Notes: generated from the sequence alone by a model not told the origin. A stretch of DNA of 20,042 nucleotides from an uncultured Chloroflexota bacterium (GCA_903879975.1 CAIRNL010000377.1:1-20042), one strand, 5' to 3'. Shown: positions 6,974-15,102, numbered from the stretch's first letter. Program-made: numbers and translations.

Positions 6974-8180
6974 AGATGCTTGCCAGAACCGGCCGGATGT
7001 TTGTGCCCACACGGTGCGTCACTGCTCGGTGCAGCGGCAGCAGATCGGGCGAAATATGTGGGTGCGGCCGCGAGGCTTCGTCTGGCTTGTCGCTCAAGCA
7101 GAGAATGGCACAGCCGCGTTCTCGTAGCCACATCGCCAGTTGATAGACCTCTTCGGTGATGGTGATCTCGTTTTCCAGAATCTCACCCACCGTTGCACCG
7201 TCTGGCATATTGCCCATATGCTCCACTGTGCTGATGAATTCCTGGCGGCGGAAACGTTTGAATGGTGTCGGATCACCGTTGCGTACGCTGGCGATGACCG
7301 CTTCGTGCACCTCACGCAGCGCAATGCTGGCCGACGGGTTGATCATGAGGCGGCTGTCGACCCAACGGATGAATTGCTCGAAATCCTCCATGCTGGCGTT
7401 GTCGATCTCGCTGACCAACTCTTCCAGGCTCATGATGCGCGTGTTGAGCACCATGCAGATGTAGGCTAGGTAATCTTGGTTGTCTGCCGTCAACTGATGA
7501 TAGCGAGAGCGGTTCAATTCGTTGTAGTGCTGTTCAAAGACTGTCTGCTCAAAATCGTCCCCGAGCACAGCATCCATGGTCCGGTAGATGCCGGCCAGAC
7601 GCGCCTGGTCAATGACCCTGTCGTTGCGGCCTTTGGCGCCCAGGGCGGTTTTATCGATGTCGATCACCGCCGTGGTGCCTGCGTCAAGCTTGAAACCCTC
7701 TTTCTTGAGCGTCTCAACCCAGTCGGACAGCATAGCCCAGCGACTGGCAATCGCAACGTTTCCCTCTTCGAGGCGTAGGGCAGCTTCTTGCTCCGGACGC
7801 TCGGCACCGATAAAACAGGCCCCCTTCCAGCCACTGACAGAGATCATGTTTGCGTATGCCTGCCCGTCGTTGAAGAGTGTGTCACCCAGGAAGAGCAGTT
7901 CTCCGACGGGTACACGTTGGCCGCGCACCCGTTGGATTTCATTGACAAACCAGACCGCTGCCTTGGCGTAGTCGCGTTCCTGTTTGCGTGGGATCAGCTC
8001 ACTGCGCAGTTCCATCGCATGGAATGCGTTCTTGATTCCACGAATGCGCTTGTCCAGCGGTTCTAAATTGCGATAGACGACCCAATCTTCACAGAAATCA
8101 GCCAGACAAGCTCGACCGTAGTTTTCAAACGTGGACAATTTTTCATCCTCCAACGACGCATTGATGGATGCTACAGGCAC
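6972..8180 (-). CDS. HAD-superfamily-like hypothetical protein with permuted motif order
   Basis: 402 aa, not recognised as a named family. It starts at a GTG (8180) preceded by AGGAGG about 8 bases upstream. HAD-type motifs are present but in unusual order. FLGDTLFNDGQAYANM (98-112) looks like motif IV (GDxxxxD) and is followed by SVSGWKGACFIG, as motif IV usually is. A motif-I-like DIDKT appears only later, at 174-178 (Asp174, Asp176). CAILCLSDKPDEAS (357-370, Ser363, Lys365) resembles motifs II/III. Residues 185-350 form a mainly helical insert that could be a cap. It follows asd by 50 bp and may be cotranscribed with the aspartate-pathway genes, but nothing links it to that pathway. HAD membership is inference; two degenerate domains are an alternative. 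Confidence 0.6.
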   Translation of the reverse strand: MPVASINASLEDEKLSTFENYGRACLADFCEDWVVYRNLEPLDKRIRGIKNAFHAMELRSELIPRKQERDYAKAAVWFVNEIQRVRGQRVPVGELLFLGDTLFNDGQAYANMISVSGWKGACFIGAERPEQEAALRLEEGNVAIASRWAMLSDWVETLKKEGFKLDAGTTAVIDIDKTALGAKGRNDRVIDQARLAGIYRTMDAVLGDDFEQTVFEQHYNELNRSRYHQLTADNQDYLAYICMVLNTRIMSLEELVSEIDNASMEDFEQFIRWVDSRLMINPSASIALREVHEAVIASVRNGDPTPFKRFRRQEFISTVEHMGNMPDGATVGEILENEITITEEVYQLAMWLRERGCAILCLSDKPDEASRPHPHISPDLLPLHRAVTHRVGTNIRPVLASI

Positions 8181-8230
8181 TTGAGTATCCTCCTGCGCTC
8201 TACATCCCTCGCCTAGACAATCCCAACAGT

Positions 8231-9328
8231 TTATGCGATGACGGCACTTTTGGCCAGTGTTGCTGCATCCTGCCCTAGATAACCCTGCGCAACGAGCAAT
8301 TCGGCGTTGAGCAGGCTGCCGCCTGCAGCGCCGCGGATGGTGTTGTGACCTAATGCCATGAACTTGTAGTGCAGCAGTGGGTCCGGGCGCAGGCGGCCAA
8401 CCACTGTGGCCATGCCTGCCACGCTGCCGGCCATGCGGTCGAGGCGCGGCTGCGGCCGATCCGGCCGCTCATCGTAGAGAATGGCCGGCTGCGGCGCACT
8501 GGGCAGTTCCAACTGCTGCGCCAGAGGGCGATACTCTCGCCAGGCACGCACGATCTCTTCCTGTGTGGGCTTTGTCTCGAATTCGACGCTGACCGCTTCC
8601 AGGTGGCCATTGCGTGTCGGCACGCGGTTGCAGTGCGCACTGACGAGGATGTCTGCATAGCGAACCGCAGTTCCGTCAAAGGTGCCGAGTAGTTTCTGCG
8701 GCTCTTTGTGCTCCATCTTCTCCTCTTCGCCGCTGATGTAGGGCACGACATTGTCGAGGATGTCCATGCTGCTCACGCCTGGATAGCCGGCACCGCTGAT
8801 CGCCTGCATCGTCACAACGAATATTTTCTTCACACCGAAGCGTTCGTGCAGCGGGTGCAACGCAGAGACCAGGTGTGTCGTGCTGCAGTTGGGGTTGGTC
8901 GTGATATAACCGCTCCAGCCGCGCTGGCGCTTCTGGACGTCGATGAGCGCCAGATGCCCGGGGTTGACCTCAGGAATCAGCAATGGCACATCGTCGTCAT
9001 ATCGGTGGTTGCGCGCATTGCTGCACACCACATACCCGGCCGCAGCAAAGTCGCTCTCGATTTCGCCCGCCGTTTCCGAGGGCAGCGCGCTGAAGACGAT
9101 CTGGCAATCGGGGCCAGGCTCGCATTCGAGCAGCACCATCTCGCGCACGGATTCGGGCATGTCGCCGCGCAGGTTCCAGCGGCAAGCGTCGACATAGCGT
9201 TTGCCTGCGCTGCGCTCAGATGCACACAGCGCCGTAATCTCAAACCAGGGGTGCCCCTGCAACATCTGTACAAAACGTTGGCCAACGGCGCCTGTTGCGC
9301 CTAGCACGCCTACTTTTACCTTTTCCAT
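8231..9328 (-). CDS. asd: Aspartate-semialdehyde dehydrogenase
   Basis: NADPH-dependent reduction of aspartyl phosphate to aspartate semialdehyde, the branch-point precursor of lysine, threonine, methionine and diaminopimelate. The N-terminal dinucleotide fold carries GVLGATGAVGQRF (7-19). The catalytic Cys148 sits in NPNCSTT (145-151) and the catalytic His242 in RNGHLEAVSVE. GHNTIRGAAGG near the C-terminus closes the fold. At 365 aa with these motif spacings it looks like the archaeal/fungal-type enzyme rather than the E. coli type. The ATG at 9328 has GGAG upstream. It lies 43 bp behind hom and 50 bp before the HAD-like gene, all on one strand. Confidence 0.95.
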   Translation of the reverse strand: MEKVKVGVLGATGAVGQRFVQMLQGHPWFEITALCASERSAGKRYVDACRWNLRGDMPESVREMVLLECEPGPDCQIVFSALPSETAGEIESDFAAAGYVVCSNARNHRYDDDVPLLIPEVNPGHLALIDVQKRQRGWSGYITTNPNCSTTHLVSALHPLHERFGVKKIFVVTMQAISGAGYPGVSSMDILDNVVPYISGEEEKMEHKEPQKLLGTFDGTAVRYADILVSAHCNRVPTRNGHLEAVSVEFETKPTQEEIVRAWREYRPLAQQLELPSAPQPAILYDERPDRPQPRLDRMAGSVAGMATVVGRLRPDPLLHYKFMALGHNTIRGAAGGSLLNAELLVAQGYLGQDAATLAKSAVIA

Positions 9329-9371
9329 GGATCACTTCTCCAAGTGTCTCAGCTCAATCATCGTCTGATGG

Positions 9372-10487
9372 TTACAGTCCCGCTGCCAGCTCGACCATCT
9401 CGGCCAGCACGCCAGCCGCAGTCGCATCGGTACCGGCCCCACGTCCTTGCACGACCAGCGGCGCCGGTCGATACCAGCGCGTGTGGAACTCCACCAGGTT
9501 GTCTGTGCCCTGCAGCCGCCCAAGTGGGCTGCTGACATCGACTGCCTGTGCTCCGACGGTGCAGTGCCCGTCCGCAATCGTCGCTGCATAGCGCAGTACC
9601 TTGCCGCTCGTTGCTGCTTCGTCGACCAGCATTCGGAAGTGGCTATCCAACTCCGGCAATGCAGCCATGAACTCATTCACCGACAGGTTGCTCATCGACT
9701 GCGGGTAGAGACCGGTCACGTCAATGTCGCTCAGTTTCAAGCGCCAGCCAAGCCCGCGCGCCAGGATCAGCGCCTTGCGCGCGACATCAATGCCGCCGAG
9801 ATCGTCGCGCGGGTCGGGCTCGGTATAGCCAAGATCGTAGGCCTCGCGCACGACCGCGCTGAAGGGCAGGCCTTGCTGCAGCCCGGTCATGACAAAGCCC
9901 AGCGTGCCGCTGAAGGCGCCGGCGATGCGTGTCACCGGGTCTCCGGCAGCGACCAGCCGGTTCAGCGTGACGATGACGGGCAGCCCAGCTCCACAGGTTG
10001 TCTCCCAGCGTATGCGCGGTTGACGCGGAATAGTGCGGTTGCCGGCGGTGGCGCCGGCTCTGGTGAGCCGGTCATACATCTCCTGCTCCAGGGTGAGTGG
10101 CTTTTTGTTGGCCAGCACCACGCGATATTTTCGCTCCAGCGCATACAGAAGCGCCGGCACGGTCGTCTCGCTGGCGGTGCAGTCGACTACGATCGCACCC
10201 GTGCGCCCGGCAATGTCGATGATCGCAACCAGATCGTTCTGCGGCCCACCCTGCCCGTACATCGCAAGCCGCCCTTTGCGCGCCTTGTAGTCGACCAGGT
10301 CGAGCAGTGTGGGGTCGTCTAGCCCGGCGTCGAGCGCAATCACCGCCCCGTCGCCATCACAAATGGCCTTGAGCGCAAACTCAATACCATACTCGGCTGC
10401 ATGCAGCGGCCGGTTGGCAACAACCTGCTGGATCAGAGCACTGCCTACTCCACCAACTCCAAGCAGAATGACGGGAATGTTCTGCAT
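9372..10487 (-). CDS. hom: Homoserine dehydrogenase, short form without ACT domain
   Basis: Reduces aspartate semialdehyde to homoserine, committing carbon to threonine and methionine. The N-terminal NAD(P) fold shows LLGVGGVGSAL; later come ANKKPLT, WETTCGAGLPVI, AFSGTLGFVM and the family signature GYTEPDPRDDLGGIDVARK with its catalytic lysine. The protein stops after the catalytic domain (371 aa), so it lacks the C-terminal ACT domain that gives threonine feedback in longer forms. The ATG at 10487 has AGGG five bases upstream; an in-frame GTG at 10493 overlaps that site and is less likely. A long hairpin ends 20 bases before the start. Order lysC-hom-asd. Confidence 0.94.
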   Translation of the reverse strand: MQNIPVILLGVGGVGSALIQQVVANRPLHAAEYGIEFALKAICDGDGAVIALDAGLDDPTLLDLVDYKARKGRLAMYGQGGPQNDLVAIIDIAGRTGAIVVDCTASETTVPALLYALERKYRVVLANKKPLTLEQEMYDRLTRAGATAGNRTIPRQPRIRWETTCGAGLPVIVTLNRLVAAGDPVTRIAGAFSGTLGFVMTGLQQGLPFSAVVREAYDLGYTEPDPRDDLGGIDVARKALILARGLGWRLKLSDIDVTGLYPQSMSNLSVNEFMAALPELDSHFRMLVDEAATSGKVLRYAATIADGHCTVGAQAVDVSSPLGRLQGTDNLVEFHTRWYRPAPLVVQGRGAGTDATAAGVLAEMVELAAGL

Positions 10488-10504
10488 GATCACCCTACAG
10501 AATG

Positions 10505-10562
10505 AAAACGTCGAAGATCAAAGATCAGTGACATGCCACTGCATTGCTTTGATCCTCGACGT
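10505..10562 (-). terminator. Long hairpin directly upstream of hom (attenuator or lysC terminator)
   Basis: Outer arms at 10547-10562 and 10508-10523 pair over 16 bp with a single G-U. An inner 5-bp stem (10537-10541 with 10526-10530) caps the hairpin. On the minus strand it is followed by TTTTCATT. It lies 26 bases after the upstream arms would be transcribed and only 20 bases before the hom ATG, leaving no room for another promoter. It either ends lysC transcripts or gates readthrough into hom. Confidence 0.7.
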
Positions 10563-10716
10563 AGCGGTTCACAATTCAACCCAATACGCTCGTCAATCGC
10601 TGCCACTGGGATAGCACATTCTCACCGGCCACACCGTGCGCAATCAAACTATCTTCCCGACTTGCCAGCGTCGATGGCCATCCCACCTGACGCCGCTCGG
10701 ATGACACCGTGTGCAG

Positions 10717-10725
10717 AGTATACCA
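10717..10725 (-). promoter_or_regulatory. Possible extended -10 promoter for hom-asd
   Basis: TGGTATACT on the minus strand is a good extended -10, without a convincing -35. A transcript from here would have a leader of about 220 bases that includes the hairpin before hom. Tentative. Confidence 0.3.
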
Positions 10726-10787
10726 TGTGTAGCGCTGAATTGATAACGCACACGGCGCTGGTGGCGAATGTCATACCATGCGCTTCC

Positions 10788-12254
10788 TCATGCCTGCGGT
10801 CCGCTCGCATGGCTCTGCGAACGCTGTTCAGTGGGGACATGAAGCTCGAAAATGTCATGAATTGCGCGCAAAGCTGCCGTGACGTCGGAATCGATGACGA
10901 CAAGACTGATATTGGCCTCGCTCGACCCCTGCGCAATGGCGATGACGTTGATCCCCGAACGTGCCACGGCGGTGAAGACGTTGGCGGCCAGCCCCGGCGT
11001 GCCACGCATGCCGCTGCCGACGACAGCGACGATGTTGATGTGTGACGTGCCGTGAATGTCGTCGATGTAGTGCCGCTCTAGCTCGCGTTGGAATTCGCCG
11101 CGTAGCGCTGTGATCACTTCCTGTGCCGACGATTCCGGCACAACGAAGCAGATGCTCTGCTCGCTGCTGCTCTGGCTGATCATGAGGACGTTGGCGCCGA
11201 CGCGCGCGACCGCAGCAAAGGTACGCGCGGCGATGCCTGGCACGCCCATCATCCCGCGGCCGGCGATTGTGATCAGAGTCATCGCGCGGATTGCCGTGAT
11301 GGCCTTGACCGTGCCTTTGCTGTCTGCCTGGGCTTTCTCCACGATGAGCGTGCCTGGGTGTGCCGGCTCGAAAGTGTTGAGCACGCGCACGGGAATCTTT
11401 TTCTCGATGGCGGGCGTCACCGTCTTGGGATGCAATACCTTGGCGCCATAATAGGCTAACTCAGCCACCTCTTCATAGCTCAACTGGTGCAGGCTGCGCG
11501 CATTGGGCACGATGCGCGGATCGGCTGTCATGACGCCGTTGACGTCAGTCCAGATCTGAATCTCATCGACCCCTAGCGCCGCGCCGATAATTGCAGCCGA
11601 GTAGTCCGAGCCGCCGCGCCCCAGCGTGGTGGGTACGCCGTTTTCTGTGGCGCCGATGAACCCCGTGATAACCGGCACGATGCCACTCTGTAACAGGGGC
11701 AGCAGGCGCTCTCGGCAGCGCTCTTCGGTCGGTTGGCTGAGCGGTGCAGCACCGCCAAAGACGGCGTCGGTGACGATCAGTTCGGTGGCTTCGATGGCCT
11801 CGGCGCGTAGCCCGGACGCATGCAGCACAGTGGCTAGCAGGGGCGCAGCCATGCGTTCGCCCAAACCGCTCACCACATCGAGCCCGCGCGGCGTGAGCTC
11901 GCCCAGCACCGCAATGCTGCTGCACAGACGCCCAAATTCGGCCAGCCGTTCCTCGAAAGTGCGTGTCAGCGCAGCGCGCTCACTGCCGTCCTCGATCAGC
12001 CTGCCAGCCACCATCTGGTGCTTGAGCAACAGGCTATCCTCTTGTACCTGGTGAAAGCTTTCGTCGCCGCTGGCAGCCTTCTGCGCTGCCTCGATCAGCA
12101 TGTTGGTGACGCCCGACATGGCGCTGGTGACCACGACGACACCCGGCTTGCCGGCCGCTGCCTGTTGCTCGACATGGCTCTTGACAATCTCAGCAACCTG
12201 GGCGAACGCATCGGCTGTGCCAACCGATGTCCCGCCGAATTTCATGACAATCAT
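10788..12254 (-). CDS. lysC: Aspartate kinase, monofunctional with two ACT domains
   Basis: Phosphorylates aspartate, the first step of the aspartate family of amino acids. The amino-acid-kinase domain has MKFGGTSVG (4-12), the Ser/Thr-rich VTSAMSGVTN, GRGGSDYSAA (212-221) and WTDVNGVMTADPRIVPNA (235-252). Two C-terminal ACT domains (about 326-395 and 405-470) share the pattern GMxGxPGxAAxxFxAVAR...I.Q.SSE and would bind an allosteric amino acid; which one cannot be read from sequence. 488 aa. The ATG at 12254 has AAGGAG at 12265-12260, five bases away, which decides the start over the Met at codon 4. Its leader carries a SAM-I riboswitch and a terminator, so transcription should fall when SAM is high. 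Confidence 0.97.
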   Translation of the reverse strand: MIVMKFGGTSVGTADAFAQVAEIVKSHVEQQAAAGKPGVVVVTSAMSGVTNMLIEAAQKAASGDESFHQVQEDSLLLKHQMVAGRLIEDGSERAALTRTFEERLAEFGRLCSSIAVLGELTPRGLDVVSGLGERMAAPLLATVLHASGLRAEAIEATELIVTDAVFGGAAPLSQPTEERCRERLLPLLQSGIVPVITGFIGATENGVPTTLGRGGSDYSAAIIGAALGVDEIQIWTDVNGVMTADPRIVPNARSLHQLSYEEVAELAYYGAKVLHPKTVTPAIEKKIPVRVLNTFEPAHPGTLIVEKAQADSKGTVKAITAIRAMTLITIAGRGMMGVPGIAARTFAAVARVGANVLMISQSSSEQSICFVVPESSAQEVITALRGEFQRELERHYIDDIHGTSHINIVAVVGSGMRGTPGLAANVFTAVARSGINVIAIAQGSSEANISLVVIDSDVTAALRAIHDIFELHVPTEQRSQSHASGPQA

Positions 12255-12293
12255 GGTAACTCCTTGCCCCGCGTACTATTCTATCTGCGTTTC

Positions 12294-12328
12294 AAAAAAA
12301 ATCCCTCTCGCCACCAAAGACGAGAAGG
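12294..12328 (-). terminator. Intrinsic terminator in the lysC leader (riboswitch expression platform)
   Basis: Arms at 12321-12328 and 12303-12310 form an 8-bp stem with one G-U on the minus strand, a 10-base loop, then A and a run of T (12301-12294). It lies between the SAM aptamer and the lysC Shine-Dalgarno. The 5' arm (CCTTC, 12328-12324) can also pair with GAAGG at 12366-12362, which overlaps the 3' strand of aptamer stem P1. This gives a plausible antiterminator when SAM is absent. Confidence 0.85.
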
Positions 12329-12357
12329 ACGAAACAGGCCTGAGCATACCCGATCCG

Positions 12358-12472
<115 letters not shown>

Positions 12473-12493
12473 CATCGTATGCAACTGCCCGCG

Positions 12494-12522
12494 ACTATAG
12501 CAGGTCGAACGTGCAGTGTCAA
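12494..12522 (-). promoter_or_regulatory. Sigma-70-type promoter of the SAM riboswitch-lysC transcript
   Basis: On the minus strand TTGACA (12522-12517), a 17-bp spacer and TATAGT (12499-12494) match the vegetative consensus at 11 of 12 positions. Transcription would begin near 12487, just before the aptamer. Confidence 0.88.
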
Positions 12523-12680
12523 AGATTGTAGGGCGGAAGGTCCCTTTCAGCACAGAGTCGACAACTGGGCCGCCTGGACGTACATCGTTGCGCTGCGCAG
12601 CCTGTTGACCACAGACAGCGCAGCTCTCCCGGTGCCGGTCTCGCCCAATCGATGTGTCGCATTTTGCCGTAAAATTTGCG
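12523..12680. other. Intergenic spacer between divergent promoters, nothing recognised
   Basis: This stretch separates the lysC promoter from the lipoprotein promoter. No reading frame, strong hairpin or repeat was seen in it. Confidence 0.5.
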
Positions 12681-12709
12681 TTGTACAAACGTAGGTGGTG
12701 TGCTAAAAT
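12681..12709 (+). promoter_or_regulatory. Promoter of the lipoprotein gene
   Basis: TTGTAC (12681-12686), a 17-bp spacer and TAAAAT (12704-12709). It would give a 5' leader of about 119 bases before the ATG at 12835. Confidence 0.7.
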
Positions 12710-12834
12710 GTCGTGAAGAGTGCGGGCTTCGTGCCCAAGCATCCTCCCCAGCCTGCCCGTTCAGGGGACAGAACAGGGTGCCTATCCAAATTCATATTCG
12801 AAACGAAACGGAATTGCAACAAGGAGGCTTCCTC

Positions 12835-13836
12835 ATGCGAAACAGACGGCTGGCACTCATGCTACCCATTCTGTTGATTCTGTCCATAGTCCTGACCGGC
12901 TGTATGGCGCGCCCCAATCAGGGCACCGTCGCAGCAGCCGCTGGGGCTGATGCTCTGGTTGTCGATATCCCTGCTATCGTCGTCACCTTTGACGACCAGG
13001 GGCAGCCCTCTCTCAAGGGGCTCGATCTCTCCGCGCTGGGTGTCAGTCTGGATGCGTTGACGCGCACGCCCGAACAAATCGCTGCAGTCAGCGGCGCAGG
13101 CGTCGAGGCTGCCTATGTCGACCTCTCGCCGACGGGGGTGAACATCTACGCCGACGGCCAACCCATGCTGACTCTGGACTGGGATGCAGAGACGATTCAG
13201 TCGTTGGGCTCCGTACTGGGCATTGCCGGTATCGACAATGCGGATACGCTGGCCAAGGTGCTCCCGCTGCTGAGCAATATGAGCTTGGGCGTCGCCATGA
13301 CCTTCCCAGGGGCGGGTGACAATCCGACACTCGTCGGCCCAGCGCCGGACAAGGCTGCGATTCTGGCCGCCAACCAGGCCGCTGCTGGACAGATTCTGGG
13401 GGAACTGGGCGTGCCACCCTTTGCGACCGCACTGCTCGGTTCGCTCGGTCCGCTGACGATTCGCTATGATGCCAATGGCGTGGCAACGCTTGATGGACTG
13501 GGGATGATCGCTGGCTTCCTCCCACCGGATGCCCTGGCCGGCCTCAACCTCAACGCCGACCAATTGAGCCAGGTGAAAGAACTCGGTATTCAAAGCTTGA
13601 ACGTCCAGACCAAGCCAGAGGGGCTTGCGGTGACGCTGAATGGCAACGCCCTGCCGCTGTTGCGCTGGGATAGTGGACAGATGGACAACCTCGTCAAACT
13701 TGGCCTGCAGGGCGGAGTGCTCACGGCTATCACGGGCGCCGACGCCGGCGCGCTCGACGCACTCAACCAGGTCGGCAAGTTCGCGCCGCTGTTGGCCACG
13801 ACCCCGTTGAATATCACGGTGTCCTTCCCCGAATAA
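12835..13836 (+). CDS. Lipoprotein of unknown function with an internal duplication
   Basis: Not a family I recognise. 333 aa. The ATG at 12835 is preceded by AAGGAGG at 12821-12827, a strong ribosome site, so the longer in-frame upstream reading is not used. A lipoprotein signal is clear: MRNRRLALM, a hydrophobic stretch, then the lipobox VLTGC with Cys23. The mature part seems to be two copies of one domain, about 49-157 and 208-332. Each begins with a strand like F/Y-D-x-x-G-x-x-x-L-x-G-L, continues to a matching pair (GVNIYADGQPMLTLDW and GLAVTLNGNALPLLRW), and ends with a strand like VAMTFP or ITVSFP. An Ala-rich linker joins them. It would be anchored on the outer face of the cytoplasmic membrane. 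It stands alone between its own promoter and terminator. Confidence 0.8.
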   Translation: MRNRRLALMLPILLILSIVLTGCMARPNQGTVAAAAGADALVVDIPAIVVTFDDQGQPSLKGLDLSALGVSLDALTRTPEQIAAVSGAGVEAAYVDLSPTGVNIYADGQPMLTLDWDAETIQSLGSVLGIAGIDNADTLAKVLPLLSNMSLGVAMTFPGAGDNPTLVGPAPDKAAILAANQAAAGQILGELGVPPFATALLGSLGPLTIRYDANGVATLDGLGMIAGFLPPDALAGLNLNADQLSQVKELGIQSLNVQTKPEGLAVTLNGNALPLLRWDSGQMDNLVKLGLQGGVLTAITGADAGALDALNQVGKFAPLLATTPLNITVSFPE

Positions 13837-13850
13837 CACCACTTCAGGAT

Positions 13851-13893
13851 GAAAACAGCGGGACGTTGACGTGGCTGGCGCCCCGCTGTTTTC
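13851..13893 (+). terminator. Intrinsic terminator after the lipoprotein gene
   Basis: A perfect 12-bp stem (GAAAACAGCGGG at 13851-13862, CCCGCTGTTTTC at 13882-13893) with a 19-base loop begins 15 bases after the stop. The T run is short and mostly inside the stem. Being A-rich on one side and T-rich on the other, it could act in both directions. Confidence 0.75.
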
Positions 13894-13927
13894 GTCCTCG
13901 ACACAACGCACGCTTTCGATTCCCCGC

Positions 13928-14584
13928 ATGGAAACGGAGTCGTCCATTCGGCGAGCCATCGAGCAGACGGGAGTCATCACAGCCGTGCGCTCGCATGCCC
14001 CGATCGATAGCATGATCGAGGTCGGCGACGCCCTGCTCGCAACACCGCTGACGGTGCTCGCCATCAGCCCAGGCAGCTGCCAGCCCTGGCAGACGTTGAC
14101 CGAGCTGCGCAGCCGATTCGGCGCCAACATGCACATCGGAGCAGGTCCATTGTCGACCCCGGCACAGGTGCAGACGGCGATTGACGCCGGCACCCAGTTC
14201 GTGCTCTACGCTTCCCCTGCGTTGCAGGTCGGCGTCCTGTGCCGCCGCCACAGCGTACTCTTTCTGCCCGCTGTGGCGACGCCTGCCGCAGTAGCACAGG
14301 CTGAACGAAACGGCTGGACGCTGCAGCTCTTGTTTCCGCCTGGCCGGAATGGCACAGTGGCGCTTCGGCGCCTGCACTTGGCCTGCCCAACGGCTCGTCT
14401 TGTGCCCATGGGCGGTGTCACGCTGGAGAACCTGCCTGCATACGCCCGGGCAGGTGCCGCCGCCGCAGTCGTGCGAGGAGTACTCGGCGGGCAGACAAAA
14501 TGGACGATGGCGACGCTGATCACACAGATGCGTCGAGTACGCGCAGCCTGGGAGGCCGGACTGTCCGTGGGATCCTGTGGCTGA
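13928..14584 (+). CDS. KDPG/KHG aldolase-like protein lacking catalytic residues
   Basis: The fold signature of 2-keto-3-deoxy-6-phosphogluconate aldolase (Eda) is visible: TGVITAVRS (14-22), IGAGPLSTPAQVQTAIDAGTQFV (70-92), PAVATPAAVAQAERNG (114-129), and PMGGVTLENLPAYARAGA (160-177), which matches the PTGGI phosphate loop. The residues that do chemistry in Eda are not conserved. The VLEVT glutamate reads VLAIS (Ala45), GAGTVL reads GAGPLS, and the Schiff-base lysine of KFFP/KLFP is replaced in QLLFPPG by Leu135. It is therefore probably not an active aldolase. The ATG at 13928 is chosen; an in-frame GTG at 13871 lies inside the terminator hairpin. 218 aa, monocistronic, convergent with dgkA. 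No good Shine-Dalgarno is seen. Confidence 0.72.
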   Translation: METESSIRRAIEQTGVITAVRSHAPIDSMIEVGDALLATPLTVLAISPGSCQPWQTLTELRSRFGANMHIGAGPLSTPAQVQTAIDAGTQFVLYASPALQVGVLCRRHSVLFLPAVATPAAVAQAERNGWTLQLLFPPGRNGTVALRRLHLACPTARLVPMGGVTLENLPAYARAGAAAAVVRGVLGGQTKWTMATLITQMRRVRAAWEAGLSVGSCG

Positions 14585-14656
14585 TTTGCTGAATCACCGT
14601 GCCACACTGCCGGATTCCTGACCTGACTGACACGCAGCCTGTAGGAGCCGTTGGTT

Positions 14657-15073
14657 TCATCTGAAAAGCTGCCACAGGCGCGGACCAAAGATCGCCGCTG
14701 CGACGACAAGGCTCCCCAGTACGCCGAAAATCAGCGCACCAGCCGCTGCATCTTTCGCCATGCCTGCCATAGGATGATATGTGGGCGACACCAGGTCGAC
14801 GATTGCCTCCACCGCCGTATTCACGCCCTCCAGAGCCAGAATGACAAAGATGGTCAACCCTAAGATCCCCCACTCCAGCGCTGAGACGCGAAAGTAGACG
14901 CCGGCGACAAAGACTACGGCCAGCGCCATCAGTTCGATCCATGCGTTGGGCTGTGTGCGCAGTGTGTGACCTGCACCTTGCAAGGCCATGCGCAGGCTGA
15001 ACCAGCGCCCTCCCCAAAACCCGCGATCGCGGCCGGTCAGTTTTCGGTGGTCTGGATTGGAACCATACGCCAC
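14657..15073 (-). CDS. dgkA: Diacylglycerol kinase family protein (probable undecaprenol kinase)
   Basis: Small integral membrane kinase; Gram-positive-type members phosphorylate undecaprenol for cell-wall lipid carrier recycling. The family core is visible: RTQPNAWIEL (39-48), a membrane helix, then LEGVNTAVEAIVDLVSP (81-97) and MAKDAAAGALIF (105-116), containing the conserved Glu, Asn, Glu and Asp. Three membrane segments are expected (about 47-62, 66-82, 112-130). 138 aa, typical for the family with a short N-terminal extension. It starts at a GTG with a weak ribosome site, 29 bp after ybeY. The ybeY-dgkA pairing is common in bacteria and supports both calls. Lipid preference (undecaprenol versus diacylglycerol) is inference. 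Confidence 0.9.
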   Translation of the reverse strand: MAYGSNPDHRKLTGRDRGFWGGRWFSLRMALQGAGHTLRTQPNAWIELMALAVVFVAGVYFRVSALEWGILGLTIFVILALEGVNTAVEAIVDLVSPTYHPMAGMAKDAAAGALIFGVLGSLVVAAAIFGPRLWQLFR

Positions 15074-15102
15074 TGGCTGATTACTCGTTTCTGTGTGAAT
15101 GC

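Noticed and set aside
9447..10322. A 291-codon open frame on the + strand
   Set aside because: Antisense to homoserine dehydrogenase; a by-product of GC-rich codon use.
10508..10720. T-box leader before hom
   Set aside because: GTGAACCGC near 10567 is faintly like the T-box motif, but the TGG bulge that pairs with tRNA and the specifier stem were not found. A covariance search would settle it.
13871..13927. Upstream GTG start for the aldolase-like gene
   Set aside because: It lies inside the lipoprotein terminator hairpin. The ATG at 13928 gives the N-terminal length expected for the family.
12862..14193. A 443-codon open frame on the - strand
   Set aside because: It runs antisense through the lipoprotein gene, its terminator and the aldolase-like gene. 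The + strand genes have a promoter, ribosome site, lipobox and family motifs; the antisense frame has none.
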